A stretch of 64,000 nucleotides of DNA from Panopea generosa. Its lineage: Eukaryota; Mollusca; Bivalvia; Adapedonta; Hiatellidae. The DNA is taken from positions 51,341,206-51,405,205 of the forward strand of contig CM055901.1 of assembly GCA_029582155.1 (NCBI GenBank), in the 5' to 3' direction. Below the pieces are notes generated by a model. It was not told the origin of the DNA. It made no database searches and worked only from the letters and a program-made list of their open reading frames with translations. The position numbers were made by a program, and so were the translations under genes. Positions 31,844-44,331 of the stretch are shown piece by piece (within the stretch, counting starts at the first letter, position 1; each line of letters starts with the position of its first letter).

Positions 31844-34800
31844 AGAAGCCTTAGAAGCGTGTGTAGAGGGTACACAACTGCAACATTCCTGTGTGTTAGG
31901 TTTGGCATGGCAGACACTGTGGCGATACAATCTGATGGCGGCAATCACTGTGGTGTCCCGTCTCAATTGACCAATGGACAGTTTGGAGAGATGCAGGAGG
32001 CGGGGCTAGTACATCAGGGGGAGGATGATGTCCCGATGATTGACATCAGTATTAATAATGTGGTTTGTAGCTTTAACACCAAGTGTCATCTCAACTTGAA
32101 AAAGATAGCCACTGAAGGAAGTAACGTAGAGTACCACAGACAACATGGGGTAATGATATTGTGTTTTTATACAGTATGAATTGTGATACAACATTCCATT
32201 TAATCTGCTCTGAAAATATTTTGAAGAGTTTCTCCTTTAATTGCAACACTGAAGTTAATGTCTATTATTATTATTAAATAATTAAAAAAAAATAGAATGT
32301 CAGTTTGTTTGTTTGAATGTTTAGCATCATTTTTATACCAGGGCTAACAGACGATCAGTTATCCTTCACCACTCTTTCCTGGGATACTAGTAGGTTAACC
32401 AGTTCATCAATCTCCGCAAGAAACTGATAACTTGTGGCTGGGTGGGGATTTGAACTCACAATCCCTGGATTGATAGATTCACTTCCAGCTGAACAAAACG
32501 GGCTTGTCATAATATCAAGAGAAACCATTAGAAGTAGCTGGTATTGGATCATTTTTCCAGCTGAAGATTTCATCTTACTAACTCCAAACTGAATGAATTT
32601 TGTCATAGTTATCTCAGTATGGGATGTTATCAATAATTAAGTTATAATTTAACGAGATAACCATTTGAGTTGTTCAATCAGTTATGAGGTCCTCCAATAA
32701 ATTATGGGTAAAGAAACCAACAATCCCAAGTTAAGGAGGTATTTGCTTCTGTGTACACTAAAACTATAACTGGAATATTTGATTTGAAATCTTTCACACA
32801 TCTATCATTTCAGATGCTCAACATGAGAATTAGACATCCTTTTTCCACAGCCAGTATTTGGTCATCTGGAAAGATCACTTGTACCGGTGCTGTAAGGTAA
32901 AGAAATGGATAAATCGTCATATGTTAATTCAAATTTTAATTTTTTTGTCATGTTTACAGAAAAAAATGCCCAAATTCAAAGTTGACATCTATTAAATTAA
33001 TGATGGCTACAGTTTTACCATTTTGGTACATTTACATCCCTGGTTCAAACCCACCATCTTTCACATTTCGTTATTTGGCACTGACTCGCAACAATGCTGG
33101 ACATACAAAATGGCTAACTATATATTGCTTAAAAACTGAACAAGCTAAGTGTACATTTCAGAAACATCATATTCAACACATTTCAGGTTATATATGGCAT
33201 ATCCAGCTCTTTATTGGTGACGGAAGACCTCAGAATTAATCTGAGTAGAATCACCGTCTTTCTGCAAACTTTCTCACATAAGGTTTTTGGAGCGAGCGGG
33301 ACTTGAACTTATGACCTCAGTGGTGAGAGTTAAGTGACCTTGAGATAATATTTTAAGACCACTCATCCATAGACGATTTTTAAAATTGAATGCTGTGATA
33401 TTTGGTAAGGTGAATTATGCCCCCGCCCCTCTCACTTTTTGCCTAAACGCCAACAGTTTTGATTTATTTCAGTGAGGAATTTGCAAAGATATCAGCAAGA
33501 AAGGTTGCCAGGAAAATACAAAAGTTGGGCTATTCAAAATTAAGATTCTGCAATTTCCGCATTGTCAATGTCCTCGGTACATGTGCACTACCATTTGCCA
33601 TCAATATTAACAAATTTGCACGAGAAAGAAAGGAAACAAGGTAAGATAAATTACTTTCTGATGAGCCTGTGATAATATTAAAGTGGCTTTGATTTATTGT
33701 TAATGATTTTTTTCAAAAGTTGTTTTGCTGTATTTAAATTACTTAAGTTAAGAGGCATATACTTAAATATAAACTATATTTTTCATGTGCTAAAGAGACT
33801 GAGATCATTGAATATTTTTATGCACATTATCTGTCTAAATGTGTATGCAATTTTCGTTAAGACTGACGCCATCAAAAATGTCTTCAAAATGTTAAAAGCT
33901 TGGCTTGGATCATTACATTCATGGTATATGCTCGTGTTTGATTTAACTTTGTGTTGAATTTAAGCATACAAAGTTCAAGGTTACATTCATGACTTATACA
34001 TAATATAGAGGCTGTGGATAACTGCATCACTAATCCTATCTATCCTGCAGCTTCAACGTGATTGATTTTCGTTGTCGATTAACTGCTGTTCTGAAAGTAA
34101 CTCACTGGCAAACTTATGTTTTTAGTGTTAATGGCCAAAGGCCAGAAGTGGTTATACGATGGAGCATTGTTTGTCGTCTGTTGTCTCAAAGTGTGTTAAC
34201 AGCACTTTCTCTGAAACCACTAGACCAATTAAACTGAAACTTCACATGGGTGTTTACATTGCATAGGAGACTATACAGAAGATGTTTTTATTTATTTGAA
34301 ATTTGAGATGGCCGCCGTTACTTAAAAATAGTCCAAAACTTAAAAAATCTTCTTCTCATACATGGCCCAACAGATTTTCAAAATGTTTATGTAGTGAAGG
34401 AGGTTCAGATTTGTAAAAATGACTGGGTTCCACTGTCTTAAGGGGCCAGGAGGGGCCCCAAAACTGTAAAATTTGGGAATTACAAAAATCGTTTTCTTAA
34501 GAGCCAATGTCAGATTTGTTCATATTTGGCATAAATTATCCCTATGTGTAGGGGTTTGATTGCAGATAAGAATTTAGGGCTAAAATTGATAAGGTCCCTG
34601 TATGGGAACTTACAGTTTTACATAGGGATACTGTGGGAAAACAGAAAATTCTCTATTTATTATCTTTTCTGAAACCACAAGGCCAATTAAACTGAAACTT
34701 CACATGGATGTTTCTATTGCATTGGAGACTATACAGAACTTTTTCTTGGATCTGAAATTCAAGATGGCTGCCATTACTAAAACTACTCCAAAACTTAAAA

Positions 34801-37800
34801 AATCTTCTCATAGACGGCCCAGCAGATTTTCAAAATGTGAACGTAATAATGATAACCATCTAAAGTTTTATTAGATTTGTTCAAATGGTGTCTCTAGGGC
34901 TAAAAATGACCCTGCCACGAGGGTTCAATTAGTGGACACGTGTTGTTATAATAAAAAAAATTTTTTTTTTAAATGGAAATTTTTTTTTTGTTCATATTTG
35001 ATATGGATTATCCCAATGAGTAGGGGTTTTAAGTTTGTACAAATCAAGGGTTTTGTATTTATAGGACCCTGTTAGAGGACTTTGAGTTTCATATAGAAAT
35101 ACTATTGGAAAACGGAAAATTCTCTTTTTTTATCATTCATTTATGACTTTTTTTTCTTTGGTTTGAGTTACAAAGGATTGACTTTCTAAAAGGGGCCAGG
35201 TGGGGCTGTAAAATGATTAGAATTGAACATTGTAATAAATCTTATTTTCAACAACCGGTTAGTCAAATTTTTTCATATTTGATATAAATTATCCCAATGA
35301 TTAAGAAATCTAAGTTTGTACAAATCAAGGGACACTGGGATGTATAGAGGCTCTGTAATGGTCTTTGAGTTTTACATAGGAATAATATAGGAAAATGGAA
35401 AATTCTCATTGTTTTGTCCATTTGGGTAAATATAATGTTTAATTTGAGATCTTAAGCATTGTCTAGTAACAATAAATTAGGTTTTGTTCAATAAAGAGGA
35501 TTGAATTTCTATAAGCAGCCAGGGGGTGGATGAGGCAGTAAGGTTAAAATTGGGAATTTTCACAAATTTCCTCTCAGTGACCTTTCAGTCAAACTTGTTC
35601 ATATTTGATATAAATTATCTTGACATCAGCAAGGATTGAAGAGTCTGCATATTAAGGGGCTGGGATATATATGGGCCCTGTAATGTGACTTTTACATAGG
35701 AATATTATAGGGAAAACTGATTTTTTTTTCATTTTGTATCCATGTATACAAAAAAAATTCTTTTTAAAATTGGAATCATTTCTGCTGATAACAAATTGCT
35801 AAGAATGGGTGATTGAAGTTCTGACAAATGAAGGGGCTGGGTTGTATATGGGTTCTGTACAGGGGCTATATTTTATTTACAGATGAATGGTATTGGAATT
35901 TAAAGTATTTCCATTTCATAGCAATTAAGGTTTTTGTTCAGTGTGGGTGTGGTGGGGGTATTTATCCATAAGTTGTTAAGACGTCCCCCCAAAGAGAGTA
36001 AATATTGTGGAATTTCAAAAAATGCTATGGTCACTATGAGTCAGTAGAGCATCCTTGGGGCCGTCTTGGGTCTCTTGTTTTAATTAAGCCGGGCTTGAAC
36101 CCAAAATTTCAGCAGAACAGTTGAGCTGAAGGTGAACTATTGTGATCACTCTTTGTCTGTCATCAGTCTGTTAACAATTGCTTCAAGTGACTTCTCTAAA
36201 ACCACTCGACTGACATTCTTACACAAAGCTCTCTCAAGTTTGTTCAAATGATGACCCGGGGGTCAAAATTGGCCCCGCCCTCTGAACTGAAGCTTTGATA
36301 TTTTGCATGTTATATCATTTGATGAGTTTTTATCAAGTTTGTTCAAGCCATGACCCTAGGTCAAAATTGGCCCTGCCCTGGTGGCATGTCAGTTTAAAAT
36401 AAGGAAATTTACGGTTAAAAATCTTCTTAAGAACTGGTCAATCAAATTTGTTTATATTTTGTATAAATAATCCCTATGCTTAGGAGTTTCAATTTTAATG
36501 GGTCTAAGATCAATTAGGGACCAGTAAGGGGACTGATTTTTGCAAAAAGAAATTTTGGGAAAACAAAAAAATCTGTTTTTCTTATCTATTTTAGGTATTA
36601 TTTTTATCTTTTTGTCTGGAGCATTGCTTACAAACAGTTGAGACAGGGTCTGTTAAAGTGGATTTGATATAAATAAGGGACCAGCAGAGACCCAAGAGAA
36701 GATAAAATTGTGAAATTTCAAAATTCTTCTCAAATATTGATGAGCCAAATGTGTAAATGTTTGGTTAAAATGTCCCCTATTAATATGGATTTCAAAGTTG
36801 TTCAAATGAAGGGGTTAGGGTATACTGGGGTTCTGTAAGGGGACTTTAATTTTTACTGTAAAAATACAATGGGAAAAGAGATAATTCTGTTTTTCTCACC
36901 TATTTTACATATTATTTAAATTATCTTAAGGTCTGGAACATTGTTAAGTCATAACAGTTGAGACTGGGTGCTTTAGAAGGAATTTAATATCCATAAGGGG
37001 TCAGCAAGGGCCTAAAAAAATATTCTACCAAGAATGGTCCAGCTTAATTTGTTCATATTTGGTATCAATGGTCCCTATGAGTAGGGGTTTCATGTTTGTT
37101 CAAATGAAGGGGCTAGGATATATTGGGGGTCCAGTAAGGTGACCTAATTATCTCCTGCCACAGGTGGGCGATTAAGGGCCAACGGCCCTCTTATTACTAG
37201 TTTGAAAATGTTTAATAAAGAGGTTTGTCAACCTGTGTATGACTATATGTGCCAATGACATTTTCATCTACTTAATACAGAGGTCTGTCATCCTGTGTAT
37301 GACTATATGTGCCAATCATATTTTCAGCTTCTTAATACAGAGGTCTGTCAACCCATGTATAACTGTATGTTCCAATCATATTTTCATCTACTGAATACAG
37401 AGGTCTGTCAATCAGTGTATGACTGTATGTGCCAATCACATTGTCCCATGTATAACTGTTTGTGCCAATTAAATTTTGTCGTGTATAACTGTATGTGCCA
37501 ATCACATTGTCCTGTGTATAACTGTATGTGCCAATCACATTGTCCTGTGTATAATCGTTTGTGCCAATCACATTTTGCCATGTATAACTGTATGTGCCAA
37601 TCACATTGCCCCGTGTATAACTGTATGCGCCAATCACATTGTCCCGTGTATAACTGTATGTGCCAATCACATTGTCCCGTGTATAACTGTATGTGCCAAT
37701 CACATTTTCCCGTGTATAACTGTATGTGCCAATCATGTTTTCATCTGTTTTGTTTCAGTTATGAGCCCGAGTTGCATCCAGGAGCCACATACAGAATAAA

Positions 37801-39564
37801 AGACCCAAAAGCCACATTGAAAATATTCTCCACAGGCAGTATTACGGTCACAGGTATAAATATTCTGAGCATATCATTATCATCTACCCATTGGAATCGC
37901 TATGTTCTTATACATTTGTATTGTTTGCTTGTTTGAATATTTAACATCTTTGTTATGCCATCAAGGGCTTACAGACAATCACTTAACCAAACCACTCTTT
38001 CCAGGGATCCTGAAAGGTTAAGAAGTACTCAAGTATACCCCATCTCTGCAAGTAACTGATAACTTTCCTGCTTGAATCAGCAGTGGGAGAAAAATGAAAA
38101 TGAGGTGCAGTTGTTTATCAGTCATCATGACTGTGGTTGGGTGTGGATACAAACTCGCAACCACTGGATTGATAGTCAGATGTGCTACAGACTGAGTTAC
38201 CTTGGCCTACCTATAAATATATAAGGCACATAACACCCTTTAATATTATGGAGGCTATTTAATACAGAATAGAAGCAAACCAGTCTCTCAAATTGAAATT
38301 GTCCTTTTGTTATTGCATCTGTCATTACCCTGGGTGCACAGTCACTGTTTATCTTTTTTCTTTTTTTTTTTGAATGAGGTTTAAAACACATTTCAGGTTA
38401 AATAATTATGGCATATCCAGTTTTACTAGTGGGGGAAGACCTCAGACTGAGTAGAACCACTGTCCTTTGCAAGTAACTGGCAAACTTTCTCACACAAAGA
38501 TTTTGGAGAGAGTGGGACTCAAACCTATGACCTTAGCGGTGAGAGGTAAGTGATCTTAAAACAGCGCCTTAGACATCTCGGCAACAGAGGACTCTGCCCT
38601 TTATATAAAGAGTTATTTGTGTGATGTGTCTAAATGTGTATCCAATATAATTCTTATGCGTTTATTACTAATATAAAAATTACTTGTACTCCCTTATATA
38701 CTTTGGAACTCAAATTTTAATAAAAATAATTTATGAGACAGCTCAAGTAAACCTAAAAAGCAATATTTCTCTGACACTATTGATTTAATCTTTTATCGAG
38801 TATGTTTATCATTCCGCTGCAATGTCAGCGTAATTTTATTAAGGCATTGCTTTCTCAGTCAGAGGTCATGGTCTCTATTACTATAAATAGAAAATATATT
38901 TCTTTAGCTGAACACAACCATATTCCACAGTATGGAAATCTTAAATTTATGGAGTTTGGTCTTTGCACATCACTTAGAATAAAAATTAATGATGTTCTTA
39001 GTTTCATTTAGGGTCAAGGTTACAACTGTTTGTTTTAATATAAAGTGCATAATTAATTAATAACTAATAAATTTATTGAAACATGAGATATATTATGTGT
39101 GTGTGTGTTCAAAGTAAACTATTGTTCTTTCAAAAAAAAAGTCAATCCTGTGTTAAGAAGGTCACTGAATAGAGAAGCACATTGTTTTAATACAATTTTA
39201 TTTGCACTTAGGCGCTGATTGCTTTATATATTTAGCGACATTTACTTAATGCTCATTTATTGTTAGGTTATTTTTCAATCAGCTGTTATTATCATTATAT
39301 ATTTCAGCGCCACGTGTTGCCAATGTCCAGTCAGCAATAGAATACATATATCCAATATTATCAGACTTTAATGCAGGTCCCAGAGTCATTAATGCGTCTA
39401 AGAGTAAAGTGAAACAGAATGCAAATTTAGCTCATAATAGAAGACATACTGTTAACCCAGTGGCACCCATGGTTTATGCTGATGATGATTACGAATCAGA
39501 CCTGGATGGATCGGGTTTAGGAGACAGTGACGACGAATTTGACAGTGAAGATAGTCAAGATTAA
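31844..39564 (+). CDS. TBPL1: TATA-box-binding-protein-like factor 1 (TRF2/TLF), complete coding region
   Basis: The exon opens at acceptor 31843/31844, and the start chosen is ATG 31907 (MADTVAIQSD). An in-frame ATG at 31859 would add 16 residues with no family resemblance. Coding parts are 31907-32149, 32814-32896, 33473-33640, 37759-37853 and 39308-39564 (TAA). The total is 846 nt, 281 aa, with phases consistent throughout. Residues about 46-217 form the two-repeat TBP saddle: INNVVCSFNTKCHLNLKKIA, then IWSSGKITCTGA in repeat 1, and SYEPELHPGATYRIK and LKIFSTGSITVTG in repeat 2. The W in IWSSGK, where TBP has F, is the TLF signature. The family does not bind canonical TATA and serves TATA-less promoters with TFIIA. 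Compared with vertebrate TBPL1 (about 186 aa) there is an extra N-terminal stretch of about 45 aa and a 64-aa tail ending in an Asp/Glu/Ser run (SDDEFDSEDSQD). The 5' noncoding exon(s) and promoter were not identified. Confidence 0.95.
32305..32512 (-). mobile_element. SINE-A copy 7
   Basis: Contains gtttagcatcatttttatac, ggctaacagacgatcagtta and ggatttgaactcacaatccc. Internally deleted. Located in TBPL1 intron 1. Confidence 0.8.
33181..33367 (-). mobile_element. SINE-B copy 3
   Basis: Contains atatggcatatccagctctt, gaagacctcagaattaatct and gcgggacttgaacttatgac (inverse B box). Located in TBPL1 intron 2. Confidence 0.8.
34120..37195 (+). mobile_element. Long interspersed repeat filling TBPL1 intron 3, Helitron-like 3' end
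   Basis: About 3 kb of noncoding sequence with several degenerate internal copies of a segment: ttgttcatatttgatataaattatccc...gtaggggttt...ggggctggga...ctgta..ggac...acatagg..aat..t.ggaaaa. It starts near gttaatggccaaaggccaga. It ends AGGGCCAACGGCCCT (hairpin), 7 nt, then CTAG followed by T. A CTRR end after a hairpin is a Helitron hallmark. No Rep/helicase coding sequence is seen. A related copy is at 11270-12165. Confidence 0.55.
37200..37758 (+). repeat. 60-bp then 33-bp minisatellite ending at a TBPL1 3' splice site
   Basis: First about four ~60-bp units (aatacagaggtctgtca...tatgtgccaatca). Then about ten 33-bp units of tgtataactgtatgtgccaa tcacattgtcccg. The last unit runs into atcatgttttcatctgttttgtttcag/T at 37758/37759. 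As 33 is a multiple of three, both strands are open; the plus frame repeats VYNCMCQSHCP. Confidence 0.93.
37919..38214 (-). mobile_element. SINE-A copy 8
   Basis: Starts gtttgaatatttaacatctt, contains tctgcaagtaactgataact, ends actggattgatagtcagatg tgctacagactgagtta. Located in TBPL1 intron 4. Confidence 0.85.
38385..38592 (-). mobile_element. SINE-B copy 4
   Basis: Contains ggcatatccagttttactag, gaagacctcagactgagtag and gtgggactcaaacctatgac. Located in TBPL1 intron 4. Confidence 0.8.
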
Positions 39565-39689
39565 ATTTTCACATAATTTGGCTGTCATTATGCAAAAATA
39601 TGTAAGAATATTAATAAGTACCACCAATAATTGTCTAAAATTGGTGCCACCTGCGACTATTAATATTCCCAGCTGTCATCATCAGTGAT

Positions 39690-40190
39690 TGGTGTCGGAA
39701 ATGACAGTTGTAATTGGTGTCATTGGTTGCTGTCCATAATTGATGCCAGTTACCACAGTCTATAATTGTTGCCAGCTGTGACTTTATAATTGTTGCCAGC
39801 TGTGACTGTTTATAATTGTTGCCAGCTGTGACTGTCCATAATTAATGCCATCTGTGGCTGTTTATGATTGATGCCAGTTATCAGTCTATAATTGTTACCA
39901 GCTGTGACTGTTTATAATTGATGCCAGTTACCACAGTCTATAATTGTTGCCAGCTGTGGCTGTTTATAATTGTTGCCAGCTGTGACTGTCCATAATTGAT
40001 GCCAGTTACTACAGTCTATAATTGTTGCCAGCTGTGACTGTTTATAATTGTTGCCAGCTGTGACTGTTTATAATTGATGCCAGTTACTACAGTCTATATT
40101 TGTTGCCAGCTGTGACTGTTTATAATTGTTGCCAGCTGTGACTGTTTATAATTGTTGCCAGCTTTTACAGATTATAATTGTTGCAAGAAT
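39690..40190 (+). repeat. 26-bp tandem repeat downstream of the TBPL1 stop
   Basis: About 19 copies of ttgttgccagctgtgactgt ttataa (CAGC at 39797 and 39823). Each has a CAGCTG E-box core. Begins about 130 bp after the stop, so probably within the 3'UTR. Confidence 0.92.
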
Positions 40191-41180
40191 GACTGTCAAT
40201 AGTTGACATTAAATGCAACTGCTATTTATTGGTGTTAAGATTGACAGCTATGGAAATAATTACTTGGTAACAGCTGAACATAACAGCTGAAGTTATATAT
40301 GCAAAGAGTAAATGCAGAGATAGGATGCATGTTCAGGTACTTTAGTTATAAAAGCGAGAATGGTTTTAAATACATTCTGTAAGTCTTAATTTGTGTCACA
40401 AATTGGGAAATAAGATTGTTGTGTCCCAACGAAAAATGATATTATTGTGTCGCAAATTAAGATCAACCTTTGTTTATGTGCAACGAACAACATGGTTTGT
40501 GTATAAGAGAGTTTTTGTTAGAGAGAGGTTATTACTGTTTGGATACTTGTTTGAGCCAAAGTTTATATGTTCCTGATTGCAGACAGTGGTTGAATTGTTT
40601 CTCAATCATTTCCATGTTTTTTTCAGGCTTCAAAAAATAATACTGAACTTGATCTTGACGTTCAGTTGTCATATTTCATATCGAACATCAATTACATTAA
40701 GAAAGTATAAAAATAACTAGTGGTAAATCAAGTATGTCTGTGTGTCGAAATCTCTGCCACCAGTATCGTCTGTGACTATTACATTAGTCATTCATGTTAT
40801 TAATACACTTTGTTATTATGTATGTGTTGAAAATACTAGTTGAATCTGATTTTATGTGTAAATGATTGACAGATTGAATGTGATTTTTTTCTCTCCACAT
40901 CTCCACATAATGTAGTGTTAACAAATATGACCATGCCATACTTTCATGCACCGTAACCATCAACAAGAGATTACTGGTATTGGTATGTTAAATGGAAATA
41001 GTTGGTATGAACATGTTAACTTAAATGCAGATTGCTAGTATTTTTTTCATTCTTTCGTCAACATAATAAAAAAAGAGAGATATCAGTCTCTGGAGAAAGG
41101 ACAAAGGTAGTATTCATCGCAACTTGTCCAATGGTCATGCAGTACATGGTAATCTGCATTAATTATTGGTAATATATGCA
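40191..41180. other. Downstream flank of TBPL1, nothing recognised
   Basis: AT-rich; the small frames have no family signature. Confidence 0.45.
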
Positions 41181-41182
41181 TA

Positions 41183-41362
41183 CAGTCAAACCTGTGTAAG
41201 CAATCACCTCTATTGAACAACCACTTGTCTAAAGCAGCCACATTTACTATTTTCCATTTCTATGTTTTCAGAGCAAACTAACTGGTTTTTAGCAACAACC
41301 TGTCTTATAAAAACACTTTTATTCCTTCCCATGACTGGCTGCTTATTACAGATTTGACTGTA
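41183..41362. mobile_element. MITE with TACAGTCAAACCT ends, copy 1
   Basis: Left tacagtcaaacctgtgtaag, right cagatttgactgtata. Body with internally inverted text (acaacctgtcttataaaaac). Other copies at 44332 and 52714. Confidence 0.75.
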
Positions 41363-41394
41363 TATTGTATGCCCTTTTGATATGAATACGTTCC

Positions 41395-41637
41395 TCTAGC
41401 TGAGTATTTATTGTAAGACTCGGTTTCAAGATAACTATCCTCTCAGAGATGAGGTTTTTGGATTGAACCCAGCTCGGTCCAAATTCTTTATGTGATTAAG
41501 GCTTGTCAGTTACTTGAGGACGGACAGTTTTTCTACCCACATTCATGTCTATGCATCTGAATATCTATCTTAAATCAAACTGAAGGCCACATAATACACA
41601 AATACATTAAATGGGGTTAACCATATAAAAATTTATA
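41395..41637 (+). mobile_element. SINE-B copy 5, diverged
   Basis: Contains ggtttcaagataactatcct, tggattgaacccagctcggt (decayed B box), cttgtcagttacttgaggac and ccacataatacac. Confidence 0.55.
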
Positions 41638-41700
41638 CTTGTGTTATATACATTATTAATTTAAAACTCAAGTTTGAATCTATTGGCAAAATTCTTGTTT

Positions 41701-44219
41701 AGGCATAGTGCCACCATTGCAAAAAGGAAGTGCTTCCGTGGGGTAGTCGCATAATGGCGGTTGTAAATAATCCTCAATCCTTCTTCTTTAAAAATGCATT
41801 TTCCTATTTTTAATGCTCATTTTTTTATTTGAATGGCATTATTGATGTATTTTGAACATTTTGATAGCATTGTCATGTTTGAATTGTGAATTTAGAAAAA
41901 AAAAATGATGCTTGGAAATTGGGGTATGAATTCATGATTTCGGAAGTCTACTTTCACTTTGTCACCAGTGTACACACTGAGCAGAAAAAAAATCTCTTAT
42001 ATGACACATGACCCCTACTTTTCTCATCATATTTTGATAGTGCAGAGGTTGACAAACAGTAAAATGTAGGTTTCACTTCTTTCATTTGGGACCCTCTATG
42101 AATGACAAGCCTTCAAACTTTTATTATTTACTATAGAATAAAGAACAAAAATCAATGGTGGGGTTACACCTATAAGAGAGACTTGAGTGAAATGGGGGTG
42201 ATTTTCCAAAATGTTAATTGTAGGTAAAATAACCTCTTTTCTACACTCTCATAGTATTAAATGACAAATTGGAGACATTTGCTTCATAAAAAAACTCATT
42301 TTGGCAAGTGTATGCCTCAAATAAAGCATATATGTGCATATTTACATTGAAATTTCATGAAAAATCACAAAATTTTGAAGATTTTTTATTTTGGATGATT
42401 TAAATGTGCAATTTTTAGCATGTACATTGTATTGAATAATGTATTTTGGTAAGATAATGTCTTCAGTGTATCATGAGACTGTTTTGGTGTAAAAATTTTA
42501 ATGGAATTAGGTAAAAAAAAAAATTTATGGGTAAAATTAGTCGAACACATCAAAATTGCATGTCGGTCAACATCTCGCGCCTGTATATAATGATCATGTA
42601 AAAAGTGGTATTTTGACAAAAGTTTCAGTATTTAATGCCTGCAACTTGGCAGTATTACTTCAAATTGGTAGTACTTAGCAAAAATGAGGTAATTATGAAA
42701 TTAAAAAAAAAAGAGTTTCCTTATAGGCATAGTGCCACCATTGCAAAAAGGAAGTGCTTCCGTAGGGTAGTCGCATAATGGCGGTTGTAAATAATCCTCG
42801 ATTCTTCTTCTTTAAAAATGCATTTTCCTATTTTTAATGCTCATTTTTTTATTTGAATGGCATTATTGATGTATTTTGAACATTTTGATAGCATTGTCAT
42901 GTTTGAATTGTGAATTTAGAAAAAAAAAATGATGCTTGGAAATTGGGGTATGAATTCATGATTTCGGAAGTCTACTTTCACTTTGTCACCAGTGTACACA
43001 CTGAGCAGAAAAAAAATCTCTTATATGACACATGACCCCTACTTTTCTCATCATATTTTGATAGTGCAGAGGTTGACAAACAGTAAAATGTAGGTTTCAC
43101 TTCTTTCATTTGGGACCCTCTATGAATGACAAGCCTTCAAACTTTTATTATTTACTATAGAATAAAGAACAAAAATCAATGGTGGGGTTACACCTATAAG
43201 AGAGACTTGAGTGAAATGGGGGTGATTTTCCAAAATGTTAATTGTAGGTAAAATAACCTCTTTTCTACACTCTCATAGTATTAAATGACAAATTGGAGAC
43301 ATTTGCTTCATAAAAAAACTCATTTTGGCAAGTGTATGCCTCAAATAAAGCATATATGTGCATATTTACATTGAAATTTCATGAAAAATCACAAAATTTT
43401 GAAGATTTTTTATTTTGGATGATTTAAATGTGCAATTTTTAGCATGTACATTGTATTGAATAATGTATTTTGGTAAGATAATGTCTTCAGTGTATCATGA
43501 GACTGTTTTGGTGTAAAAATTTTAATGGAATTAGGTAAAAAAAAAAATTTATGGGTAAAATTAGTCGAACACATCAAAATTGCATGTCGGTCAACATCTC
43601 GCGCCTGTATATAATGATCATGTAAAAAGTGGTATTTTGACAAAAGTTTCAGTATTTAATGCCTGCAACTTGGCAGTATTACTTCAAATTGGTAGTACTT
43701 AGCAAAAATGAGGTAATTATGAAATTAAAAAAAAAAGAGTTTCCTTATAGGCATAGTGCCACCATTGCAAAAAGGAAGTGCTTCCGTAGGGTAGTCGCAT
43801 AATGGCGGTTGTAAATAATCCTCGATTCTTCTTCTTTAAAAATGCATTTTCCTATTTTTAATGCTCATTTTTTTATTTGAATGGCATTATTGATGTATTT
43901 TGAACATTTTGATAGCATTGTCATGTTTGAATTGTGAATTTAGAAAAAAAAAATGATGCTTGGAAATTGGGGTATGAATTCATGATTTCGGAAGTCTACT
44001 TTCACTTTGTCACCAGTGTACACACTGAGCAGAAAAAAAATCTCTTATATGACACATGACCCCTACTTTTCTCATCATATTTTGATAGTGCAGAGGTTGA
44101 CAAACAGTAAAATGTAGGTTTCACTTCTTTCATTTGGGACCCTCTATGAATGACAAGCCTTCAAACTTTTATTATTTACTATAGAATAAAGAACAAAAAT
44201 CAATGGTGGGGTTACACCT
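41701..44219. repeat. 1024-bp tandem repeat, two full copies plus 471 bp
   Basis: aggcatagtgccaccattgc starts at 41701, 42725 and 43749, exactly 1024 bp apart. Copies 2 and 3 look identical over the shared part. Copy 1 differs at about three bases near its start (ccgtggggtag/ccgtagggtag, tcaatcctt/tcgattctt). The third copy breaks off after ggggttacacct. A 77-codon minus frame is duplicated with it, but has no recognisable content. Confidence 0.98.
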
Positions 44220-44331
44220 TTAGTTATATTTTTGATATTGATGGAAACCTTGGACATACTTGTAAACGCCCTAGTCATTATAGCAGGTACGTTGATTCTA
44301 ATTGCAGATTGTTTTCTATGCCTTGTCATTG

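Noticed and set aside
37295-37936. 213-codon plus frame and 134-codon minus frame as genes
   Set aside because: Both are by-products of a 33-bp repeat; the plus frame merely runs through a real TBPL1 exon and past its donor.
42386-43643. Two identical 77-codon minus frames
   Set aside because: Duplicated only because the 1024-bp unit is; no domain, composition like the AT-rich surroundings.
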